64,000 nucleotides of DNA from Geosiphon pyriformis (GCA_016748015.1 JAAOMT010000525.1:1-64000); one strand, 5' to 3'. Shown: positions 1 to 12,898, counted from the stretch's first letter. Notes: generated by a model from the letters alone, not told the origin. Made by a program: numbers and translations.

Positions 1-58
1 ATTTGCTTCGCTTTCATCATCCAAAGCTAAGTTAACCCACCATAAATTGTTGATATCA

Positions 59-1086
59 GTTTCTATCATTCCACAGAGTTTGACGAATCGGTCTTCCCAA
101 CACTCACGGCGTCCTTTTTCACCCCCATCGAGAATAGTACAATATCAACTCAAGAATATGAGATTTTTGCTAACACTGACGTATGCACTCCTGCTGAACA
201 ACGTATAAAAACTGCCTTCAATGCGATCACATATCATCTCACGACTCACACACAAGAAAAAATTGAGCTATATGAGAAATCATGCAGAGAATATGAAATG
301 TTAATGAAAATTCTCGAAGGGCTAGGTAAAGCGGAAGAAGACGAGGCATTAGTTAAAAGATTGGAATCATCAATGGATACTGGCTCACGTCGCAAAGAAC
401 TAAAAAGTGAAATGGAATCAGCTGAAGTCACCAAAGAGGAAAATCTTCATACATCGATAGAAAGTTTCCTCCATGGCGGAGAGAAAATAAAGAAAGAGAT
501 CTTGGCGAAGGAACTTGAGATGCCATCTAGCGAGAATCTCCTTCAAGAAAATATAATAGAGGGAGAACAGTCTGGAAAAAACTCGGTTTCCAAGTTGAAT
601 AAGGCTTCCGAATACCACATTACGGGAACCGAACCTCCAAACTCGGACAAGGAGGTAATAGAAGAAATTCCTGAAATAATTATAGAAAATGGGAAAAACC
701 GTAAAAGTGAGGAGGAAGAGGCCGACATGAAACCAGAAGAGGGCGAAGTTCTTGACGAAAGGCTTTTAATTGTTTTATTAAAGCCTGATAAGTCCAATCA
801 AAAAAGTGGAAATGGTAATATCGCAGAAACTATTTTGTCTTCTACAGAAGATGGGGAAATTGATGATGACGATCCTGGGATTTTTACCAAATCTCGACCA
901 CGATTGCAACGTTCTCCAATCTTTAATGTGAAACCAACATCTCACACTAACTCAAAAGAAGTAAGGCCATCATTCACTTCAATTCCAAAAGAAAGCAATA
1001 GTCGTCAACTAGAAATACCGAAGGAAAAATCAACCACTAGAATTAAAAGCCCTGATTGGGCTTGGGATGATGAAGAGCTCGGATGA
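59..1086 (+). CDS. 3' terminal exon of an acidic protein, function unknown (partial)
   Basis: The frame is open from about position 46 to a TGA at 1084-1086, well upstream of the first ATG at 298, so this is the last exon of a longer gene and not a gene starting at 298. A likely acceptor is the CAG ending at 58; another AG ends at 76. The 340-odd residues are rich in Glu, Lys and Ser, with a possible coiled-coil stretch in the first third (EKIELYEKSCREYEMLMKI), a run of acidic residues in the middle (EEEEAD, EIDDDDPG) and a conserved-looking acidic aromatic tail, SPDWAWDDEELG. The tail looks like a short binding motif. I do not recognise the family. The 5' part lies outside the window. Confidence 0.6.
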
Positions 1087-1513
1087 AAAATATTTTATAG
1101 AATAGTGTCATGGTGAAACAATTTTGTTCAGAGCACTATTCCATATTTTCTTCAGTTTAAGTCATTGCACTTTTCCTTCTCAGCATTTACAGCTCTCCTA
1201 TTACCTGCCATTCCTTCATTTTTGCTTTAAAGTTAATTTGTACGCAAATCCCATTGGTTTGGAAGCTTTTCGATTCTATAAATTTTACATAAGAATCAAG
1301 CCCAATTTGGATGGTTAGTTGGTTCTTTTATAGATAATCTAATATGATTCTTCCGTATATATCTGGTCTAAGCTTAAATTACCTTTTTAAACAAGAGAGC
1401 AAAGCAGAATTTAATTCAGAAAATTTTGAACTAAAATGTAAAACTAATGATTAAATGATTGTCATTTGCGTACAAGTACAAACAGACTTGGATTAAGCCA
1501 CACTTTAATCAGA
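1087..1513. other. intergenic, convergent 3' flanks
   Basis: AT-rich spacer between the end of the acidic-protein gene and the end of the mL59-like gene, which converge here. The short ORF at 1124-1318 has no recognisable content. I see nothing else. Confidence 0.5.
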
Positions 1514-2125
1514 TTAGTAAGGTAAATTAGGCTTGTTCCTCTCTTTTTCCGCGCGTTTCTCCTATGAAGTTGAAATAGAACCAGGATTAAATAACATGCA
1601 TAAAATCTACTCGAACCGATAATCCGGGCCAAATTTTACTTACCGCACGCCATTTGGCGACAGTTTGCGGCATTTCTGCCAATGCCTTTTCAATCTTGGC
1701 AATCCTAGAGGTGTATGAAATGAATAAATTCAGTAGAAAATCAATCATTTATATCCAGCATTGCAAATACTCAAAAACTCTTCATGCCATTACCTGGCTG
1801 GTAACTCTCGTTCCCATTTGTGTCCCTCACGTGGGGTATCTCTCGGCGGTTTCCTCGGCGGCTTGTCAGGCATTCCTATACTTGCTGGATCAATGCCCAA
1901 GTAGAGACAGTTTTTTCGCATATCCCCTTGTTGACGAAGTGGAATGCGAGGACCAAGCCATCTCCGGCGGTTAGTAACTTTATTAATGAGCCAGCGAGGT
2001 TTAAAGTCTTCTGGTTTATAGATTTGTTGAATATGGGCGAGTTTTTTGGGTGAAATATACTTTTTACCAAAGCCTCTTATAAAATTCAGGGCCGGCGTAA
2101 CAGCTTTTTGGAGAGGTTGCGTCAT
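1514..2125 (-). CDS. mitochondrial large-subunit ribosomal protein mL59-like (Mrpl25 family)
   Basis: Three exons on the minus strand: 2125-1794, 1704-1644 and 1561-1514, joined across GTAATG..TAG and GTAAGT..TAG introns, giving 146 residues. All junctions keep frame. The centre has the mL59-type pattern P..PLRQQGDM.K....G....GMP. The C-terminal half has GHKWERELPAR followed by IAKIEKALAEMPQTVAKWR, matching the conserved GHK-ERE...R..-M..-YR segment of fungal mL59, and then a short basic tail (EKRAEKERNK). mL59 is a fungal mitoribosome protein of the large subunit. The splicing is what reveals the family, since exon 1 alone looks anonymous. It is divergently paired with the haem peroxidase gene. 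The family call rests on memory of the motif and not on an alignment. Confidence 0.65.
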
Positions 2126-2259
2126 TTTTGGAGAAAACTTTTTAATCGATCGGTTGGCCCTGATTCAAATTAATGTAAGATGCATCTGATCGAGATACAT
2201 TATATCAGCATCATCATGCAGATTATTGCGACTAGCCTTCTTTTGACTTACCTTTTGAT
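2126..2259. promoter_or_regulatory. 134-bp shared upstream region of mL59-like and peroxidase genes
   Basis: The two start codons face away from each other with only 134 bp between them, so the promoters must overlap or be shared. It contains repeated ATC/GATC-like words (TCGATCGG, CTGATCGAG) but no motif I can name. If the peroxidase has an extra upstream exon, part of this region would be transcribed. Confidence 0.5.
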
Positions 2260-3472
2260 ATGTTAGGCACAAAGGGAGATTTTGCAGCCGTACGAGAGGC
2301 CATTAAAGAAGTGCTGCCACAACCCGGCTATGACGACGGTTCCGCTGGTCCGGTATTCGTCAGATTAGCCTGGCACGCCTCTGGTACATATGATCTCCAC
2401 ACCAAGACGGGTGGTTCCAACGGTGCTACTATGCGGTTTGCGACGGAAGCAAATGACCCGGCGAACGCAGGTTTGGAACGCGCGAGAGAGTTTTTGGAAC
2501 CTGTAAAAAAGAAGTTTCCTTGGATTTCTTGTGAGTTTCTAGGTTTAAAAGAGAAAGGAAATTTTAGATCTTGAAAAATATTTCTTTCAATGAAAATTTA
2601 CAATTTAAATCTCATCTGTGATCCATCTTTTTGCTCCCATCTTTATGAACAATTTGAGAGGGTAGATGTAAAAATATTATTGTAGCATCAATTCACAAAT
2701 ATTGATCGTCTTTTGGTTTCTAGACGCTGATTTATGGACTATTGCTGGTGTCGTTGCAATTGAAGCTATGGGTGGGCCAGTTGTCCCATGGAAGCCGGGT
2801 CGAACAGACAAGACCAAAGAAAGTGAATGTCCATCAAACGGTCGTCTTCCGGACGCTGCTCATACCCAACAACACGTGCGTGATGTATTTTATCGAATGG
2901 GTTTCAATGATCAGTGAGTTTTTTCGCTCACTTGACTGCCATTTGAATATGCTCTCTTATTTTTCTTATAAAGATTTTCGTTTTTGAAGGCCTCAGTTAA
3001 TTAAGCATTTTATTCGATGATAGGGAGATTGTTGCGCTGATTGGTGCGCATTCAATTGGTCGTTGTCATAAGGACCGTTCAGGGTACGATGGTCCATGGA
3101 CGTACACTCCTACCCGGTTTTCAAATCAATAGTAAAGCATTTCTATTTCAAAATATTATTGCTATTTCGTGTTTAAAAGTTCCTTTACATAATCATAAAA
3201 GTTTGTTTCATTTTAATTTAATCAGCTTCATCCAATTATTAAAGCAGAACTGGTCACTGAAAAACGTGAATGGGAAAATACAATTTAAGGATGATGCGGA
3301 CGAACTGATGATGTTACCAGCTGATATTGCTTTAATCGTCGATCCAAAATTCCGGGAAATCATTGAAATATATGCAAAAGATAAGCAAGCCTTTTTCAAT
3401 GATTTTTCCTCGGCTTTTGGCAAATTGTTGGAACTAGGAGTTATGAGGAATGAGGCAAATGCGAAACTTTGA
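2260..3472 (+). CDS. cytochrome c peroxidase-type class I haem peroxidase
   Basis: Four exons, 2260-2530, 2724-2913, 3024-3131 and 3226-3472, with GTGAGT/GTAAAG donors and TAG/CAG acceptors, encode 271 residues. Exon 1 carries the distal haem motif [12 protein letters not shown] with Arg, Trp and His. Exon 3 carries the proximal site [12 protein letters not shown] and, after it, SGYDGPW with the tryptophan that holds the radical in cytochrome c peroxidases. Exon 4 has [10 protein letters not shown] with the Asp that pairs with the proximal His, and the usual end [17 protein letters not shown]. The enzyme reduces H2O2 using cytochrome c or a similar donor. No mitochondrial presequence is visible, so a cytosolic form is likely, unless a short upstream exon splices to the TTAG at 2262-2265. 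The ATG at 2260 is the first in frame after a stop. Confidence 0.88.
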
Positions 3473-3873
3473 AACTTACCTTTAGCGGCCTGTGAGATTT
3501 AGATGAAAGTTTCAATATTTTAAATTAGGGACTGGAATAGTCAAATCACTGAGAAAATTTTTCCTATTCTGTTGTCAATTTTGATATATTAATAAATACT
3601 TTATTCGCTAAAATATTAAATAAGATTTTAGGTTTAGATTTGAGCTATTAAAATATCAAGTTGATTAGCGGCGATTCAATTTAGTGATTTCTGGCGTAAT
3701 ATTTCAAACCAAAAATTATGTGACGTAACAAATACATAGGCCCAATGAAAAAGATCTCGATTTGATATACAATTTAGCCCAGGAATCCACTCCCAGAAAA
3801 CTAAAAACAAATCCCTTTCAAGTCTACAGAATTTTTATTAGAATTCTAATATTGAAAAATTCTATTGGCGATG
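3473..3873. other. intergenic, convergent 3' flanks
   Basis: AT-rich spacer between the converging peroxidase and guanine deaminase genes. It contains several AATAAA-like words suited to polyadenylation on either strand. Nothing else is seen. Confidence 0.4.
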
Positions 3874-5447
3874 TCACTCTGATCCATTTTTAGGTAAGAT
3901 TGCATCATGCTCTTTGACTGCTTCGAAATTCTCATATGAAGACACCTCCCATCCAGAGACTTTTCGACCTTGCACAAAAACAGCTCGCAAATTCCGTTCA
4001 TCACCCAAAAACATAAACTTTTCAAAAATCCGTTCTACTTCATCATCAATCCCATCAAAAACATCAAAAGGCGAATCAGGTGAACCTGTATCGACCAATA
4101 ACGCATCAAACTCTTTTCCTACGCGAAAATTGCCAATCACATTCTCCAAATTACACAATTCAGCCCCACCCATTGTAGCAAGATAAGTCAATTCGACCAG
4201 CGTTAAGGGTTTTACTTGGACACTATCGGATTCCTTATCGTGTGAAGACATTGATATTACTCGGCTCGCTATGCTGGCATTTCGTACGGCATCTAATATA
4301 CATTTAGCTGATCCAGCACTTATATCCGTCCCCAGTCCTACTTTGATACCATCGTTTAGCAGTTCTCGAACATGACACACGCCTGATAATATCGTGAAAT
4401 TGGCGTTGGGGCAGTGCGAGATTCCGACATTACGTTTTTTGAGAAGTATACGTTCGGTGGGTAATAAATGCACCGCATGTGCCATAATTGTCTTATGACC
4501 CAACAAACCAAACTTGTCGTAAACCTCTGCATAAGACTCGATATCAGAGAATAATTCCTGAACAAATTGAACCTCTTCTCGGTTCTCGGATAAATGTGAC
4601 TGTATCGGTATATCATAGTTTCTGGCTAACTCACCCAACGAACTCAACAATTCTGCTGAACAAGCAATAGCAAATCGAGGTGTGATAATCGGCATCACTA
4701 ATGGTGATTGCCCATTTTCTTGTTGCTTTTTCCCCATCTCTAATGTGTGCTCTATAAAAGATCGCGTATCATTGATACTAGTATCTTTAGTCTCAATATA
4801 TGTATCAGGTACATTACGATCCATATTGACTTTTCCTACAAAAGCCCGTTGCCCTTTATCATACACTAATTTTGCCAAATATTTACTTGTTTCCAGGTGC
4901 ATTGTGGCAAAATAGACAGCTGTAGTAGTACCGCTTCGTAATAAACGGTTTACAACTGTTGGGTAAACTTTTTGAGCAAACTGGAGTGAAGAGAACGAGG
5001 TTTCGAGTGGAAAGGTGTACTTGTTCAGCCAGTCAAGAAGTGGAAGGTCCATTCCCGTCCCAGCATTTGGGTATTGTGGCGCATGGGTATGTGTGTCCAC
5101 AAAACCTGGCATTAAGAATTGTCGTTTATTCAAACGTCTGATCTATACAAAGAGGCGAAACAGAAACAATTAATATTCGTTTCATACTTTGAGAACGCAG
5201 AGAAATCAAAAAAATTTAGTATTTCTAAACTTCATTTCACCTTTTTTTCACCAAAACCTGTATCTAAACCCCATTTCACTAAAAAACCCTTCAACATTTC
5301 ACTTGAAACCTCCCTCTCAACAAACACAATTTTCCCTAATTCATCTACACCTACAAGTCCGTCTTTAATAATTTCTAATTTATCAAGGGTGATAGAATGT
5401 ATGAGAGTACCATGATAAATTTGGGTAATCTCAATTGAGGAATCCAT
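3874..5447 (-). CDS. GUD1: guanine deaminase
   Basis: Two exons, 5447-5241 and 5142-3874, joined in phase 0 (AAG|GTGAAA .. TAG|ATC), encode 491 residues, the normal size for the family. The enzyme hydrolyses guanine to xanthine and ammonia and belongs to the metal-dependent amidohydrolases. Visible metal and active-site motifs are PGFVDTHTHAPQ just after the junction (HxH zinc ligands), QSHLSENREEV, IMAHAVHL (His ligand) and GLGTDISAG (catalytic Asp). The N-terminal exon supplies the small beta domain (GTLIHSITLDKLEII). The acceptor was placed so that the frame runs into QFLMPGFVDTH. It is head-to-head with the formaldehyde dehydrogenase gene. Confidence 0.93.
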
Positions 5448-6742
<1,295 letters not shown>

Positions 6743-7197
6743 ACATTTTATTAAAGATTTAAGAATATAGTTATTCTGCACATTTCTTAAGTTCAGTTGA
6801 CCGATACGAGATATTTGGCAGAATTACTCCAAACTTTTAATAAATTTTCAACCGATCTTTACCTTTCTTAAATATCTATAATTGAATTAAATAGGTTTTA
6901 TCTTTCGAGTTATAATTACATTAAATGACAGCTAGTTGGCTGGCGAATATTTCAATACATGCGATTTTTAAACCGGCGAAAATTTTAGTTCACGATTGGC
7001 CTGATTCATCTTCAAGTTGCTAAATTGACATTACATTACTTATATTGAAAAATGATGCGACTAGTCACCTGATGCTAAAAAACTAATATTACCTGTCATT
7101 TTTTTATACTGTAATGCATCACCTGAACTAAAATTTTATTTATTTTAAATAATTATTATCATTATTATTATTATTGGTAATTTTTCAATTGAGATAA
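6743..7197. other. AT-rich intergenic
   Basis: No coding sequence seen. It contains an ATT/ATTATT microsatellite near 7150-7175 and many TTTTTA/AATAAA-like words. Confidence 0.4.
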
Positions 7198-7521
7198 TCA
7201 TATAATTTTTTTTTGAATATTAGCCTCTAGATCAGCTTTAAAAATTACACCTAAAGTAATTTGAATACATTTGTCAAATGGTGTGTCATGAAGGATCAAC
7301 AAGTTTTGTTTTTCCGTTGGAAAAATTATGTAAGTAACAGGAAAGAAGTTTTCATTGCTTTCAATTGTGTGGGCAACAGAGTATCCTATTTTGGTAATAG
7401 TTAATTCTTTATTTTTTGAATCAAAGATGAGATTTTTTCTAATATGATCAACACTTAAAAAATCCAATTTATTTTTGTATTTAAAAAAATTGAAAGTTAT
7501 TATTATCCTGGCTTCATGCAT
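7198..7521 (-). CDS. hypothetical 107-residue protein
   Basis: Single uninterrupted ORF with an ATG at 7521 and stop at 7198. It encodes an evenly mixed, soluble-looking sequence with alternating hydrophobic segments (LIFDSKNKELTITKIGYSV; NFFPVTYIIFPTEKQNLLIL) that would suit beta strands. There is no signal peptide, membrane segment or known motif. It sits alone in AT-rich DNA where a chance ORF of this length is possible, and it might be an exon of a larger gene. I do not recognise it. Confidence 0.3.
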   Translation of the reverse strand: MHEARIIITFNFFKYKNKLDFLSVDHIRKNLIFDSKNKELTITKIGYSVAHTIESNENFFPVTYIIFPTEKQNLLILHDTPFDKCIQITLGVIFKADLEANIQKKII

Positions 7522-8201
7522 TTTAATTAAAAATGCTTAGTGCAAAAGGCCCAAAAATAAAGTTAAAAAAAAAACTGTCCTATGCCTTAAAATTATGGAA
7601 TAAATTTTGGAAGGATTAATTTCGGGAAAAAGAAATCATTTTATCATGTGGACTAGTTATTAAAAACGAGTTGTCACTAACATGTATGCCCCTGACTGTA
7701 TTATTTATTTCACATACGTTAGAATCAATGGTGTGTCACAGTGCTGCATCATAAAGTTTCTATTGTTTGAATTAAAATTTTGAATTTTTGACTATTCAGA
7801 TTCCAAACTGTATAATAATAAGCAAAGAGGCGTGATTTAATTACATTCATTAATAATAAGCAAGTGTGCAGTACAACAAAAATTTTAGAACTCGGTTAAA
7901 CGAGACAAGACAAAGAAAATTTTCAACAGATTGAAAAATCTGAAAAATTTTGTTAATGTACTCAGCACATCAAGTAAAATGTTTATTCCGCTGCCGCGGT
8001 AACAAACTTGACGAAATGTGATTTAAAAAAAGAGATAGGCAATTACAAGAAAATATATATTACGCGTTCTTTCGACATCCTCCCAGAGATCACTATTTTT
8101 ACAATTCAAGATTTGCTCAAAATCTGTCATTCTGCTCTTTGGAAAAATTTATTTTATAATTGAGCGGCAAAATTAAAAATTAAAAGAAGCGAAGAGCAAT
8201 C
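7522..8201. other. AT-rich intergenic, upstream of F-box gene A
   Basis: No gene seen. Positions 8050-8201 are the likely promoter and 5' UTR of F-box gene A, with AAAAGAAGCGAAGAGCAATC leading into its ATG. Confidence 0.4.
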
Positions 8202-9331
8202 ATGAAGAATCAAGTAGCTCCAGTAGCAGTGTCAATGTTACCCATTGAACTCATCCTTGATATATTCAAATATATTCCAACACGACAACTATGTGGATTC
8301 ATGATAATTTCGCGAGATTTTAATTTTGAAATAAAGAAGACGATAGTAGAACGGTTTAAAAAGATATTTTGGAATGATCACCGTAGACTCTTGGTATATA
8401 TTGTTTCCATGTTTAGACTCTTTGGCACTTGAGTTTACCTAGCTGACTAATGTTTAACTACCAATTTTCTGTATTTTATTATATTCATAGATATTCTTAA
8501 CACGTTTTCTGCTCGACTTTGTTCCAATGCACAACGCATTTGACCTAACCTTTAAGCACTTGAATAACGAAGACCTAATAGCAACTTTCCTAGTGGATAT
8601 TTCACAACCAAAGGGTACAATAGGGCCAAAAAAAACCCCATTATGGGGTTTGAAACTTCGTGGTGATGGCCTTGTCCGTGATCCTATGAACGAGTCAATA
8701 TATTCCTCTAGTTGGGACGTAGCTTCTGAGCAAAATGACGCAAGGATATATGTGTTTGACAGTGAAACAGATAGCGAGCATCCACTAATAAGGTAAAATT
8801 AAATCTTTTATTGTTGAACTTATTTCGCACCTTTGGTCCGCAAAAAATTTAGCCAATACATTTTGATTTTGATTCCCCAGAACTTTTTATGTAACACGTG
8901 GAACTTTGAAACCACCTATGCGGACCTCAAATCTTGAAGTAAATATTAAAAATAATAAAAAACCTTCAATTGAGACAACAAATCCAAGCCTCTCAATCGA
9001 AAACAATGATAAAATATGCGATAAAACCACCAATTCAAGTAAAGAAAATATCGATTTCGGGAAAGGTATAGAAAACATAGATGGATGGTGGGCACGTGAT
9101 GTGATAAATCGTAAAAACATTAAGGATCAACCACGAGCAAATTTTCTTGGAAAGAACCCTAATCAGTGTGAAGGTGTGGTCGGGATGTTACGTGCGGTTC
9201 GAATCGGAGCGCCAATGGTATTGGTAGCAATAGAAGAAAAGCAACAAGATAAAGGAATTGGTGGGGTTAAATATTTAGTCATGAATGGTGGGCAGGAATA
9301 TATGCGACGAAAAGGGTGTACTATATCATGA
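8202..9331 (+). CDS. F-box-like protein, paralogue A
   Basis: Three exons, 8202-8393, 8491-8792 and 8881-9331, with GTATAT/GTAAAA donors and TAG/CAG acceptors, encode 314 residues. The N-terminus is an F-box-like helix set (LPIELILDIFKYIPTRQLCG), as in substrate adaptors of SCF ubiquitin ligases. The remainder is an undefined C-terminal domain shared with the minus-strand gene at 11971-12898: FDLTFKHLNNEDLIATFLVD pairs with FDLVLLDADVDTLNARFKIND, TFYVTRGTL pairs with IFVTNGTV, and GWW...AIEEK occurs in both. The first intron is at the same place and phase in both genes, and exactly 16 residues separate it from FDL in each. Paralogue A has an extra low-complexity Asn/Lys-rich segment (NNKKPSIETTNPSLS) and one more intron. 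Role inferred from the F-box only. Confidence 0.7.
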
Positions 9332-9974
9332 TTTTGGGTTATGCAGCAGCTTTATACTAATCAAGATAACTATAGACGCATCAAGGTAATGTGAATTTGA
9401 AGCTTGATGCCAGATTCTCATCCTTAAATTTATAAAAAGTAATCTTAGATCAATTACATGGACAATTAATTCTCGCTAAATAAGTTAAGCATCTTCTTTT
9501 TAAATCAATGATCCTATTTTTGCAGACTTTTTGATCTCTAATTTTTTATATGAAACGAACATAATTCCTTGCTATTTGTGTTTTTGAAATTGATTAAAAT
9601 ATCAAGAAATAAATCTGAGTGAATAAGTATTATTTGGCATATTTCAAAATTGCCAATTTATTAGAACTAATAAAACGTTTAATTCATAAACGCAAATTAA
9701 GTTTACTTTTTTGAGTTTTAATTAAAATATTTAGTTTTAACAATCTCATTTTAAATAATAATAATGCGAACAAACTTTGCTTTTGATTATTTGAAAACTT
9801 GACTTTCTAGATATTGTTTTTTCAAAAACATAATACATCTATTCTGTTTTGTATATGTGCTGGGGGAATTTCAGTTTTTCATGGTTAGGGTATATCTATT
9901 AAAAATCAACACCTTTGCTGCTCCACAGATATCGGATGGTTTGTAACATCAATAATAGCCAATACTAAGGATTG
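9332..9974. other. AT-rich intergenic
   Basis: 3' flank of F-box gene A leading into the transposon relic. No coding sequence seen. Confidence 0.4.
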
Positions 9975-11200
9975 CTATTTAATGGTTATTATTTCCTGCA
10001 TGGTCACGCTGGGACCAAGGCTCCATCAAGCAATGCCCAGAGAAGATCCATCTATCACAATCACACAATTCCGGTAGTTGTACACTTTGGACCCTCCGAT
10101 TCTTTGGATGCTACCACATTGACTACAATTCTTGGATGTGTAAGCTTCGTTCTGAATAATAACATGGACCCCTAATTTCTCGGCCTTGGTGATCAGACGT
10201 TGTCGAAAGCGATAATGCGCCCAGAGGACATTTTCCGACAATTTTTCGTATAATCTTTCTTATCTTGCGATTCACCATGTCCGATACTTCAAAAGGAGAA
10301 ATGACAATGGCGTTGAATTTGCAGGTAAAGAATCAACTGAATTATGGTTTGCAGATGTATAAATTTTTGCCACATCTGAAAATCACCTTATCGAGTCGCC
10401 GGCCATTCTATTCTTACGTTTTGAGAAAGATACTGTTTAACTTATCGTTTTGAAATTGTCCAAGTACTTGCAAATGCGAACTATAAGTTCAATAGAATGT
10501 CCGCAATCTTCCCTACACCTTTCATGGGAGAGTACTGTAAAAGGTGTACGGACGCCGGGATCAATGGAGACTGCGTGACAGAGCCATCCGCTTGGGTTTG
10601 GCAGAGCTGTTTTTGTGTCACATATACCAAGCAAACTTCCACTCGTTAGTTTTGCGATAATAGGAGAGCTTGTCATTCGACATTATCTTGTGAGGAACAG
10701 GTCACTTATTGTTATGCCTCGAAATGAAGAGGCCACAAAGCACGCTTGTCATTTACCAGAATGGTGGTAATAACGATGTGTAGTAAGCATATGGAGATGA
10801 GTGATATGGAAATAGTTCCATTGTTTGTCCCAGACCTTTGAGATCGAAATGGTAGAATGTGCTGATAGACCTTTCCGATTCGCATTACTTCTTCCCTAGC
10901 AGTCAATGCTTCATCGATTGCCTCGTTGATAATATTCGCAGTGCATAAAATTGCGTTACACACAACACTTCGTCTTCATGTTCATCAACATCTTTTCCTA
11001 CCCGAACATCTGCATAAGCTCAAATTCATCTTTGATGGATTGAGGCTTTATCCAAGCTTGTTGTGATTGACAGATATGGGAATTTTGATATAAAAGACTC
11101 CAGTAGAAAACAGTATTATAAGCAAATCCAATCACCACTTCAAGAGGTGCTTTTGAGGATGGTTCGGATACACCTTGATTAATAGTGTACGGTTGAGAGA
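9975..11200 (-). pseudogene. decayed Fanzor (eukaryotic TnpB-like RNA-guided nuclease) gene
   Basis: Fragments in shifting frames on the minus strand line up, in order, with a TnpB/Fanzor protein. At 11179-11165 is IKVYPNHPQKHLLKW, the N-terminal helix-turn-helix motif of OrfB/TnpB proteins, ending at a TGA. Around 10860 is a degenerate ILPFRSQR segment. At 10569-10546 is SIDPGVRT, the RuvC-I motif with its catalytic Asp. At 10200-10085 is VHVIIQNEAYTSKNCSQCG followed by GSKVYNYRNC, the zinc-finger and RuvC-III region. The usual final D-R-D..ARN motif is replaced by IDGSSLGIA and then a stop, through small indels. At least four frameshifts or stops break it, so it cannot make a working protein. 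Being in a fungal nuclear genome makes it Fanzor-type. No terminal repeats were found. Confidence 0.75.
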
Positions 11201-11970
11201 TATTTCTATCTTCTAACGTTTGCGACGAGCTTCTGTCGCTTTTCTTTTGCGCTTTTCACCTGTTCTGACGCTCTTGTCGATGGCAGGCAGCTCTACTTCT
11301 CTGCCTGCGGCAAATAAAGACTGTGTTGATAACAAAATTGTCTTTTGAGAGTTTATACTTGTTAGAGGTTACATCGTCGAAGAGAGCCACGAGTTTTGCA
11401 GAATGGAGGATAAAGATATATTGGAAGAGGTTGAAGACAAATTGACCAAGTGTCACGGTGGGTGACTATACTTTCCGAGACAATTCCGCGGTTTGTTCGT
11501 TTAAAATTTATTTTTCGTGATTTTAGGCATTACTAAGCAATTTATTGATAGGCACTATTAAGCAAATCTTTCCATTTGGGAAATTAGTGTAAAAATTAAT
11601 ATTTTAGATGAGACATCTCTGGCTTTCAAAGATCAAAGTGATTTGAGATTCAAACCCAAGATTAACAGGCGCAAAAATATGTTTATTGAACCGTCAACGA
11701 TCTCATTAGGAGAAAAGTCCAGTTACATTTAAATTGTTTTGCCAAAAGAAAAAATTAAATTTAACATTGATACTCTATGAATTCTCAAATGTTTCAGGTT
11801 GTGGGAGACCGCAATGTATGTTCGAATTAAAATCAACATTGGGATAATTAAAAAATTATCATAAGAAATACTAGGTGCTTTGATACATGACCCGAAAGAT
11901 TTTGAGGGGCCAAAGAAAAGTCATAAGAATTTCAAAGTTATCCATACATATATCAGCCAGACTTGATAAT
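11201..11970. other. Fanzor-flanking and intergenic DNA
   Basis: The first 250 bp include an ORF (11256-11456, minus) that could be the damaged 5' part of the Fanzor element, but no motif confirms it. The rest is AT-rich 3' flank of F-box gene B. Confidence 0.35.
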
Positions 11971-12898
11971 CTATCCTGAATCTGAGTCACCAGACTCCTC
12001 AATAACCACACTTGTCACATCATCCTTCCATTTCTCTTCGATGGCTGTTAATAAAATTCCAGATTTGATAACTACCTCCTCGAGAAACGCAGTGACCAAA
12101 AAGCTTTCAAAATCACCAAACTCCCTTTTAGAATTACTAACAACAATCTCGGCGTAGCGATCAATGGCACTACGCCACCATCCCAGGCTCTCTGTTTTGG
12201 CATCACCAGAAAAGGTAACGGTACCATTAGTCACAAAGATTGCCTCGTGATAAATATCAGCGGGAGAGAATACATGAACAGAAACGTTCTTTATCCATTG
12301 TTCGGGATCATGATATGGCCTCCACGTAGATTCAAGATTAATACACGCGTTAAGTCTAATCGTTTCCAAGCGATCAGTCCCGTCCAACTTTCTAGCTATT
12401 ATTTTAGGCGAAGCAGCTGGTTTTGATGTTTTCGTACAAGAAGGGGATATGGGATGTGGGTCATTTGAGGTAGGGATGATAGATGCATCATTGATCTTGA
12501 AACGGGCATTGAGAGTATCAACATCAGCGTCTAATAAAACAAGATCAAAGATATGAGTTGGGCCTGGGCCGTGGGTATCCAATGATTCAATAGTTGTCTA
12601 AATAAGGGAAGCAGGTGAGAATAAACATTAAAACCAGCTTATATAATGCTTGGCTTTCTTTAGACAAAAAGCACTTTGTCCCCAATGGAATTCGAAAACT
12701 TTCTGAACCCACCAGAAAACAATTCCTTCCACTTGTGAAAGTTTGCTGAACCCGTGCGATAAGTATTTTACGTATCTCATACTTGAATTGTCGCGATAAA
12801 CATAGATAACGACATAAATCACGAGAAGGTACAAATTCTAGTATCGCTATGATGAGCTCGCTAGGCAAAAAATGTAACGCGGGCGCTCTGGAGACCAT
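11971..12898 (-). CDS. F-box-like protein, paralogue B
   Basis: Two exons, 12898-12713 and 12597-11971, encode 270 residues. Exon 1 holds the F-box-like segment LPSELIIAILEFVPSRDLCR. I chose the GTGGGT donor at 12712 because it puts the intron at the same codon position and phase as in paralogue A; a shorter 37-nt intron starting GTTTTA is possible but much less like its relative. The C-terminal domain shares FDL..., IFVTNGTV and GWW...AIEEK with A. The tail VVIEESGDSDSG is acidic. Paralogue B lacks A's Asn/Lys-rich insertion and second intron. The two genes point toward each other with the Fanzor relic between. Likely an SCF-type adaptor, by inference from the F-box. Confidence 0.7.

Noticed and set aside
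1124-1318. 64-codon ORF after the acidic-protein gene
   Set aside because: Composition of an AT-rich 3' flank and no supporting motif.
12587-12712. A 37-nt intron (GTTTTA..TAG) in F-box gene B
   Set aside because: Poor donor and very short. The GTGGGT donor at 12712 matches the intron position and phase of the paralogue exactly.
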